In this document: one piece after another, positions 12,633-17,876 of the stretch | Layout of the letters: the number at the start of each line of letters is the position of its first letter | Numbering within the stretch: position 1 is the stretch's first letter | Assembly: GCA_946186215.1 (NCBI GenBank) | Contig: CAMHMM010000011.1 | Location: forward strand, 1-17,876 | Length of the DNA stretch: 17,876 nucleotides | Direction: 5' to 3' | DNA from: an uncultured Ruminococcus sp. | GTDB taxonomy: Bacteria > Bacillota > Clostridia > Oscillospirales > Ruminococcaceae | Notes under the pieces: model-generated | What the model was told of the DNA's origin: nothing | Seen by the model: the letters and a program-made list of their open reading frames with translations, nothing else | The model's database searches: none | Translations under genes and position numbers: made by a program

Positions 12633-12968
12633 TTGCCCGAAGATGCAAAAATGAAAAAAGCTTGGCTGCCGATGACGGAGACCGCATTCTATATCCTGCT
12701 GGCGTTGGGCAAGCCCCGTCATGGCTACGGCATTACAAAATTCGTTTCGGAGCTCACCGAGGAACGCATAAAACTGGGCTCCGGCACTATCTACACGACA
12801 CTTTCAAAAATGCAGAAGGACGGACTTATCGCCATTTACGATAATTCCGACAAAAAGACGGTGTATGAACGGACAGGCTCGGGCGACATGATACTTGCCG
12901 CGGAAAAGGAACGGCTGAGACTCGTTTATGAGAATATAAGAACAGTGGAAGCGAGTGAGAGCGCATGA
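12633..12968 (+). CDS. PadR family transcriptional regulator
   Basis: The 111-aa winged-helix protein has the PadR signature ETAFYILLALGKPRHGYGI, then the recognition-helix region LGSGTIYTTLSKMQKDGLI and a short C-terminal dimerisation helix. I take TTG 12633 as start because AAGGTG at 12622-12627 is correctly spaced for it; ATG 12651 (MKKAWLPM) is the alternative and lacks a good ribosome binding site. PadR-like repressors of this size usually control adjacent membrane-protein genes, and DUF2812 genes are common downstream partners, as here. It probably binds the twin operators at 11702-11757. Confidence 0.93.
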   Translation: MPEDAKMKKAWLPMTETAFYILLALGKPRHGYGITKFVSELTEERIKLGSGTIYTTLSKMQKDGLIAIYDNSDKKTVYERTGSGDMILAAEKERLRLVYENIRTVEASESA

Positions 12969-13030
12969 GAACAGCGTTAAGACTCCTGTGCGCCGACCGC
13001 TTTGCAGTATATGAAGGGAGCCGGCTATGA
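12965..13030 (+). CDS. Possible 21-codon coupling ORF
   Basis: ATG 12965 overlaps the padR stop as ATGA, and its own TGA (13028-13030) overlaps the next start codon at 13027, again as ATGA. The predicted peptide (MRTALRLLCADRFAVYEGSRL, 21 aa) has no recognised motif and may serve only to carry ribosomes from padR to the DUF2812 gene. The ribosome binding site GGGAG of the next gene lies inside it at 13016-13020. Confidence 0.35.
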   Translation: MRTALRLLCADRFAVYEGSRL

Positions 13031-14197
13031 AGGTTTTTCGGCCGCTTTGGTTTGCGGATATCGTAGGCACGGAGCAATGGGTGAATAAAATGGCTTCTCA
13101 GGGCAGGCTCCTTTCCTCTCTCAGTCTGGCCGGCAGCTTTGAATTTGAAGAAGGTTCTCCCACCGATAAGCAGTACCGTATCGTCTTTATGAAAAAGTGC
13201 GGCGGGGATAATAGCACAGGGCTGGGAAGAGGTCTGCGGTACAAGGGATATCTATGCGGTGCGCACAGACGACAAAACAGCGAAGATCTCCTATTCGGGA
13301 GTGCAGGCCGTGTGCCGCTTTATAATGCTGGGTCTTTTCTTTCTGATATGCTTTTGTATCGGAACGGTCATAGGCAGCACTATGGCACTGATCACCGATG
13401 CGATAGACGGCGAGACGGTCGTTCCCGCAGAGTTTATTCTCCATAGTATACCGTTTTACATAATGACTGCGTTGGTAACGGTGCTGATCGTTATTTTCCT
13501 GCGCGGGCTGAAAAGGATCCCCAAGGAGGATGCGGTAAGGATGGGCGGCAAGCTGCGCACAGTGCCCGCGGAAAACTTCCGCTACACCCCCGCAGAGGAA
13601 AAGCAGCTCATCAAAGAGGGCAGGCTATTAAAGAAGACAAAGCTCGGCTGGTTCTACAACCCCGACAGGATAAACGCCTACATACAGCAGATGGCTCGTG
13701 AGGGCTGGCTGCTCTATCGCCTTGATGATATGGGCACGGCGTTTTTCTTTGAAAAGGGAGAGCCTGCGAATATCGAGTTTGTGACCGATCTGCAGTCCAA
13801 CTGCAGCGAGGAATATTTCAGCTCCTGTGCGGAGGACGGCTGGAAGCTGGAATTTGCAAGCTTTGCCCGTGTGTGGAGCTATGCCTGCTGGTCAAGGCGG
13901 TATGAAAGCGAGCGCCCCGATTTTTACAGCGACAGCGAAACAAAGTATGAGCACGCCAAAAAATTCTTCATCTCCACAGGACTGCCCGTGCTGTTCTTTG
14001 GCGCGGCGACCATTGCGGCAATGATATTTTTCATAGCAAAGCTTTCAGGCGGAGAGATGTTTGAAGAGGAAGGAATGGAAGTCCTTGTGCTCTCCTTCCT
14101 GCCCTATCCGCTGGTGTCAGCAGAGCTGATGATATTCGGCATCAGCAATCTTAAATACTATCTCGATGCCCGCAGGGACAGGAAAAACAATGAATAA
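13027..14197 (+). pseudogene. DUF2812 membrane protein, split by a +1 frameshift
   Basis: The first frame (from 13027) gives a clear DUF2812 start, FRPLWFADIVGTEQWVNKMA to YRIVFMKKCGG, then turns into nonsense. The second frame takes over with IIAQGWEEVCGTRDIYAVRT, and reads on to 14197; alone it could only start internally at GTG 13259. Removing one G from the GGGG run at 13204-13207 joins both into a continuous protein of about 389 aa: DUF2812 domain, two membrane segments, a second DUF2812-like domain (LGWFYNPDRINAYIQQMARE, GWLLYRLDDMGTAFFFEKGE), then two more membrane segments. DUF2812 proteins typically accompany PadR regulators; their function is unknown. The break may be a real pseudogene, a phase-variable tract or an assembly error. 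Confidence 0.82.
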
Positions 14198-14206
14198 AGA
14201 CCATTC

Positions 14207-14232
14207 TTCCCCCGTCATCCATGACGGGGGAA
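14207..14232 (+). terminator. Hairpin after the DUF2812 gene
   Basis: TTCCCCCGTCAT (14207-14218) and ATGACGGGGGAA (14221-14232) are perfect complements around CC, giving a very stable stem 10 bp after the stop. There is no T-tract, so it may end transcription only partly, or act as an mRNA 3' barrier. Confidence 0.55.
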
Positions 14233-14293
14233 AGACATAACCACAACGCTTTGAAATGTTTCTTAAAATCAGATTAGGTTTGCATTAATCATA

Positions 14294-14322
14294 TTGAATT
14301 ATCACCTTACTGGTGGTATTAT
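14294..14322 (+). promoter_or_regulatory. Promoter of the CPBP-ABC operon
   Basis: TTGAAT (14294-14299) and TATTAT (14317-14322) are 17 bp apart with a TGG triplet (14314-14316) forming an extended -10. The predicted transcription start is about 14329. Confidence 0.7.
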
Positions 14323-14334
14323 TATCTATGCAAT

Positions 14335-14437
14335 GGCGGATCGTCATGATCCGCCGTGCTGTACAGGTCTTTGCTTTACTGCGGTGCAACAGTGAACTGC
14401 GGCACGACGGCTGTACATGACAGGGGCGCAGAGCCCC
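14335..14437 (+). promoter_or_regulatory. Structured leader or operator before the CPBP-ABC operon
   Basis: Just after the predicted start lies a perfect inverted repeat, GGCGGATC (14335-14342) and GATCCGCC (14348-14355), with a 5-nt spacer. Further on, GTACAG (14361-14366) can pair with CTGTAC (14411-14416), and GGGGC/GCCCC (14423-14437) forms a hairpin 3 nt before the ribosome binding site. The first element could equally be a repressor site at +7 to +27. Confidence 0.45.
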
Positions 14438-14453
14438 GAAGGAGGATATGGAT

Positions 14454-15548
14454 ATGGACGCTTTGTATGATGTTAATAATCCCGAAAACAGCACAGTCTC
14501 TGCAGGTCCCGATCCGGTTCTTGTGAGAAAGCGCGTGAAGCGCTCCTACGGCTCGGCAACATCTGCGATGCTGATACAGCTTGCGGTAACGCTGGCAGTA
14601 ACACTGGGCTATTCATTCATCAACGGCGCTGCTCTGGCAGTAAAGCTGAAGGCAGAGCACCCCGAGTTTGACCAGATGCAGCTCACCGCCGAAGCAACAA
14701 AGGCCGCACAGGAAGCGGGCAGCTCCTTCACGGGGATCCTGTTCACATTCGGCGGCGCATTTCTGGGGCTTCTCGCTGCTGTGCTCATCGGCCATAAATC
14801 GTTGGGTGCCTTCAGCATAAAAGACAGCTTCAACAAGGATTTCAGAGTCAAGCTCCTGCCTCTGGGACTGTTCAGCATAATGGCCATACAGCCCGTTGCT
14901 ATTGTAATAAACGCACTGCTTGTGGCTGTTACGGGCTCTACGGGAATGCCCGAGGAATTAGCGCAGTCATTTGAGCTCACCGATGACATTGCGACGAATA
15001 TACTTATCCTGTCGTATGTCTGTGTCATAGCTCCGATCATGGAGGAGCTTCTCTACCGCGGATTTATCCTCAATGCCCTTTCCCCCGTGGACAGGAAATT
15101 CGCAGTCATCGTCTCCGCCTGCCTCTTCTCCCTCATGCACGGCAACTTCATGCAGTTCCCCAACACCCTTCTTGTGGGGCTCCTGCTGGGCTATACCGCA
15201 GTGAGGTCGGGCAGCATAATCCCCTCGATACTCACCCATATCGTGCTCAATGTAACGGCCATGGTCATGAGCCTCGTAGGCGAAAAGGGCGGAGAAACAG
15301 CTATGGGGATATTCCTGATATGTGAATTCGTTCTCGGTCTGGTGTTCATAATCACCTATCTGAAGAAAAACGGAAAGATAAACAACGAGACAGACGGCAT
15401 GGTAACGGGCTACCGCGCACCGCTCCCCGCAGAGTCGGCAAACACGGTAAAGCTTCTCTTCTCCTGCCCTTCGTTCTGGATAGTTGTAGTATATTATCTC
15501 TTCAATGCGGTCGTTCTTCTGGTCGCAAGCATGGCTCCCGCAGCATGA
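14454..15548 (+). CDS. CPBP family intramembrane glutamic endopeptidase
   Basis: All three motifs of the CAAX protease / bacteriocin-processing (CPBP, Abi) domain are present. Numbered from ATG 14454 (364 aa) they are EELLYRG (Glu197, Glu198, Arg202), FSLMHGNFMQF (His229) and THIVLN (His262, Asn266). About eight membrane segments surround them. The family cleaves substrates within the membrane; bacterial members process peptides or confer bacteriocin immunity. ATG 14448 is 2 codons upstream, but GGAGG at 14441-14445 is only 2 nt from it and 8 nt from 14454, so I prefer the latter. It is followed after 51 bp by an ABC exporter, a common pairing that suggests handling of a peptide or Na+/toxic-compound export. 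Confidence 0.93.
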   Translation: MDALYDVNNPENSTVSAGPDPVLVRKRVKRSYGSATSAMLIQLAVTLAVTLGYSFINGAALAVKLKAEHPEFDQMQLTAEATKAAQEAGSSFTGILFTFGGAFLGLLAAVLIGHKSLGAFSIKDSFNKDFRVKLLPLGLFSIMAIQPVAIVINALLVAVTGSTGMPEELAQSFELTDDIATNILILSYVCVIAPIMEELLYRGFILNALSPVDRKFAVIVSACLFSLMHGNFMQFPNTLLVGLLLGYTAVRSGSIIPSILTHIVLNVTAMVMSLVGEKGGETAMGIFLICEFVLGLVFIITYLKKNGKINNETDGMVTGYRAPLPAESANTVKLLFSCPSFWIVVVYYLFNAVVLLVASMAPAA

Positions 15549-15599
15549 CATAAGGACAGTCCGCTATCGCATATCATAAACAGAAAGGCAGCAAGGGAA

Positions 15600-16346
15600 A
15601 TGTCAGTTCTCAGCGTACAGGGACTTACAAAGTCCTACAAAAAGGGCGTAAACGCCGCGGAAAATATCAGCTTTGATATCGACAAGGGTGAGATATTCGC
15701 CCTGATAGGCCCCAACGGTGCGGGTAAGACCACCACCATCAGAATGATCGCCACGCTTCTTACTCCTACCGACGGCGACGCATTCGTAAACGGCCACAGC
15801 ATAGTAAAGGATCCTGCAAAGGTGCGTGAAAATATCACCTATCTTCCCGATGAGGCAGGCGCGTACAAGACCATGAAGGGGATAGATTACCTCTACTTCA
15901 TGGCGGGGCTCTACTCCTCAGACAGGGCGCAGGTGGAAAAGTATGTGGAGCGTGCGGTGGATATGTGCGGTCTGGGCGACCGCCTCGAGGAAAAGATAAA
16001 CGGCTACTCCAGAGGAATGATAAGAAAGCTGCTGCTTTCCCGCGCGGTAATGAACCGCCCCGCCCTTGCGATACTTGACGAGGCCACATCCGGACTGGAT
16101 GTTATCAACGCACTGGATATACGAAAGACAATAAAGCGGCTCTCTAAAGAAGAGGGGATGAGCTTTCTCCTCTCCTCACACAATATGCTGGAGATCGAGT
16201 TCGTTTCCGACAGAGTGGGGATAATCTCCGAAGGGCATATCCTTGAAACGGGCACTGTGGAGCAGCTCAAGGAAAAATACGGCGCAGGAAATCTGGAAGA
16301 GGTATTCCAGACGGTTATCGGTTCGGAAAGGAGTGCGCAGATATGA
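15600..16346 (+). CDS. ABC transporter ATP-binding protein (NatA-like)
   Basis: The 248-aa ATPase has Walker A GPNGAGKTT (37-45), a Q-loop region in which the usual Gln is replaced (ITYLPDEAGAY), signature NGYSRGMIRK (LSGGQ variant, 135-143), Walker B LAILDEAT (156-163), D-loop SGLD and switch His194 (SSHNM). Variant YSRGM signatures and YLPDEAG Q-loops are usual in the NatA branch of exporters. It energises the permease encoded by the overlapping next gene. ATG 15600 is preceded by AAAGG at 15584-15588 and AAGGG at 15593-15597. Confidence 0.95.
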   Translation: MSVLSVQGLTKSYKKGVNAAENISFDIDKGEIFALIGPNGAGKTTTIRMIATLLTPTDGDAFVNGHSIVKDPAKVRENITYLPDEAGAYKTMKGIDYLYFMAGLYSSDRAQVEKYVERAVDMCGLGDRLEEKINGYSRGMIRKLLLSRAVMNRPALAILDEATSGLDVINALDIRKTIKRLSKEEGMSFLLSSHNMLEIEFVSDRVGIISEGHILETGTVEQLKEKYGAGNLEEVFQTVIGSERSAQI

Positions 16347-17731
16347 AATTCGGGGCACTTCTGAAAAAGGAGCTTTCCCAGCTCCTCACAAAGCAGGCTA
16401 TACTCTCCATGGCCGCGACTATGCTCATCTTTATATTCATGGGGCAGTTCATGGGCAGCACGATGGAAAAGCTCGATGAAGACAGCTCGGAGAACAGCGG
16501 AAAGATCACCGTGATATGCTGTGACGACGGTGAGTTCGTCAAAAATATGTTCGATGAGCTCCGCGCGGACGGTGTGACCGTAAATGTCCTTGATTCGGGC
16601 AGTGACCGGAATTCATGGAAGCAGACGATGGATGAGAATTCCCTCAGAAGCATCACCGTTATCCCCGAAGGCTTTTCCGAAAAGGCTGAAAAGGCCGACC
16701 TTGAAGACAAGGCGCAGCTTATAAAGCTCACATCTGTAGACAGTACGGGGCTTATGAATATGATAGACGATGTTTCGTCATCCTCGAACGATGAACGCAT
16801 CTACACCTATATGCGCGACTACTATGCGAAGATGAACGGCATCACCACCGATGATTACGACCTTATGGACAGCCCTCTTGCCGAAAAGGAGCTCACTGCC
16901 GCAAACGGCGCGGTAGCGGAGATATCCCCCTCAACGGTGTCGGGCATACTGATGGCGTTCAATTCCGTTATGCCCTTTGCAATATTTATCCTGCTGATGA
17001 TGGCATCCACCATGATAATGACCGCCATCTCCACGGAAAAGATCGACAAAACGCTGGAAACTCTCCTTTCCGCTCCCGTGTCGAGAGTGAGCGTGCTGGT
17101 GGCAAAGGTGCTTGCCGCACTTATCACGGCGCTTATCAATTCCCTTGTCACAACGCTGGGCTTCGGCTTTTATATGATCAGCATGATGAACAGCGGAGCA
17201 TATTCCGATATGTCGAGCGGGATGTCCGTTCAGACCGCAGAGGGTATGCAGGCTATGTCCGGCGCGGATGTGGCAGCAGCCCTTGCACAGCTCGGCATCA
17301 ACATTTCTTTCGGCAATATCGCGCTGGTATTCTTTGAGCTTTTCATAACCATTGCGATAGGCCTGTGCCTCTCCCTTATCGTGGGCGCGATGGCAACTGA
17401 TGCACAGTCGCTCCAGACACTGCTCATGCCCGTTATGTTCCTCACGATGATCCCCTTCTTTGTAACAATGTTCGCGGATGTGAGCAAGATGGGCATTGTG
17501 GGCAAAGTCGTGATGTTCATTATCCCCTTCACCCACGCATACACAGCTATGGGCAACATCGTCTTCGGCCATACGGGTATGCTGATAGGCGGGCTGATAT
17601 ATCAGCTTGTCTTCCTTGGCGGCACCATGTATGCGGCTGTGAAGATATTCACTACCGACCTGCTCTTTACCATGAAGCTCCCCGAGCCGAGGAAAAAGGC
17701 AAAGAAAGGCCTGCTTTCCGGAAAAGCGTGA
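16343..17731 (+). CDS. ABC transporter permease (NatB/ABC-2 type)
   Basis: The 462-aa permease has the ABC-2 type 3 layout: an N-terminal membrane helix (about 17-38), a large extracytoplasmic domain (about 40-200), then five or six membrane helices (about 203-230, 250-283, 324-350, 358-378, 388-408, 412-435). The cytoplasmic coupling motif ISTEKIDKTLETLLSAPVSR (230-249) is diagnostic of the NatB/YhaP group. The start overlaps the ATPase stop by 4 bp (ATGA), so the two are co-translated. NatAB-type exporters move sodium or toxic compounds out; the cargo here cannot be read, and the CPBP partner also allows a peptide. The basic C-terminal tail PRKKAKKG is cytoplasmic. Confidence 0.94.
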   Translation: MKFGALLKKELSQLLTKQAILSMAATMLIFIFMGQFMGSTMEKLDEDSSENSGKITVICCDDGEFVKNMFDELRADGVTVNVLDSGSDRNSWKQTMDENSLRSITVIPEGFSEKAEKADLEDKAQLIKLTSVDSTGLMNMIDDVSSSSNDERIYTYMRDYYAKMNGITTDDYDLMDSPLAEKELTAANGAVAEISPSTVSGILMAFNSVMPFAIFILLMMASTMIMTAISTEKIDKTLETLLSAPVSRVSVLVAKVLAALITALINSLVTTLGFGFYMISMMNSGAYSDMSSGMSVQTAEGMQAMSGADVAAALAQLGINISFGNIALVFFELFITIAIGLCLSLIVGAMATDAQSLQTLLMPVMFLTMIPFFVTMFADVSKMGIVGKVVMFIIPFTHAYTAMGNIVFGHTGMLIGGLIYQLVFLGGTMYAAVKIFTTDLLFTMKLPEPRKKAKKGLLSGKA

Positions 17732-17752
17732 TAAAGCGGAAACAATGTATGA

Positions 17753-17876
17753 GCCTCCCTCCGGGAGGGAGGTGTCACACGAATGTGTGACGGAGGGAGA
17801 TCGTCCGCAGACATAAAACAACAGAGTGCAGACTAATATCCGACGCAGATACTAAAGTCAGTGCTTTAGTCGGATA
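17753..17876 (-). repeat. Repeat B, minus-strand copy, cut by window edge
   Basis: Read on the minus strand from 17876, this begins TATCCGACTAA and continues with TAGTATCTGCGTCGGA and a CCTCCCTC/GAGGGAGG hairpin (17754-17772), matching 6080-6173. Relative to that copy it carries an extra hairpin, GTCACAC (17774-17780) and GTGTGAC (17785-17791) with loop GAAT, flanked by repeated CTCCCTC. The strong hairpins probably also end the ABC operon transcript. The element may continue past the window. Confidence 0.75.

Noticed and set aside
16931..17821. A long minus-strand frame of 296 codons opposite the ABC permease
   Set aside because: His/Gly/Arg-rich antisense shadow of a clear permease gene; no family features and no ribosome binding site.

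Overview
The window looks like chromosomal accessory DNA from a Gram-positive anaerobe of the Clostridia, most likely a Ruminococcus-like member of the Oscillospiraceae. That placement rests on protein style (PadR-DUF2812 pair, CPBP protease with a NatAB-type ABC exporter, many GNAT acetyltransferases), AGGAG-type ribosome binding sites, consensus sigma-A promoters with extended -10 elements, and moderate GC. It is inference, not a marker-gene assignment. Every gene I can support lies on the + strand.

Layout: (1) 1-581 is non-coding: tandem minus-strand copies of a dispersed repeat, a strong terminator-like hairpin (314-360), another repeat copy and a near-perfect promoter with a palindromic operator. 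(2) 582-2957 holds a flavodoxin-fold quinone-reductase-like protein fused to a small extra domain, a small membrane protein with a CxxC motif, and an S51-type serine peptidase. (3) 3163-5865 is a compact five-gene run: TetR regulator, GNAT, metallophosphoesterase and two small membrane proteins. The tetR promoter carries the same operator as the gene at 582, so both units probably form one TetR regulon. (4) 5866-6345 is repeat-rich and contains a likely gene fragment. (5) 6346-8250 is a three-gene run: multi-pass membrane protein, GNAT, M24 peptidase. (6) 8507-9531 holds an Asp/Glu racemase-family protein and a small unknown protein. (7) 9532-11831 is mostly non-coding. Two direct copies of a roughly 445-bp block, each with the same long stem-loop, flank a single GNAT gene. 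(8) 11832-14197 holds two small membrane proteins, a PadR regulator, a 21-codon coupling ORF and a DUF2812 membrane protein broken by a one-base frameshift. Twin palindromes overlap the first promoter. (9) 14454-17731 is a CPBP intramembrane protease followed by an ABC ATPase and permease that overlap by 4 bp, behind a clear promoter and a structured leader. The right edge is another repeat.

The most unusual content is non-coding. A modular repeat family occurs at least 13 times, always outside clear coding sequence except for one copy that runs into the 3' end of the S51 peptidase gene. Each copy has a leader of about 43 bp followed by one or more exact 24-bp cassettes. A cassette is a 9-bp linker plus a 15-bp hairpin (6-bp stem, 3-nt loop) drawn from at least four interchangeable stem sequences. 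A second repeat (about 445 bp) keeps a 54-nt imperfect stem identical between copies while its 34-nt loop has drifted. A third repeat is present in opposite orientations at 6.1 kb and at the right edge.

No phage, CRISPR, IS transposase, tRNA or rRNA was seen.
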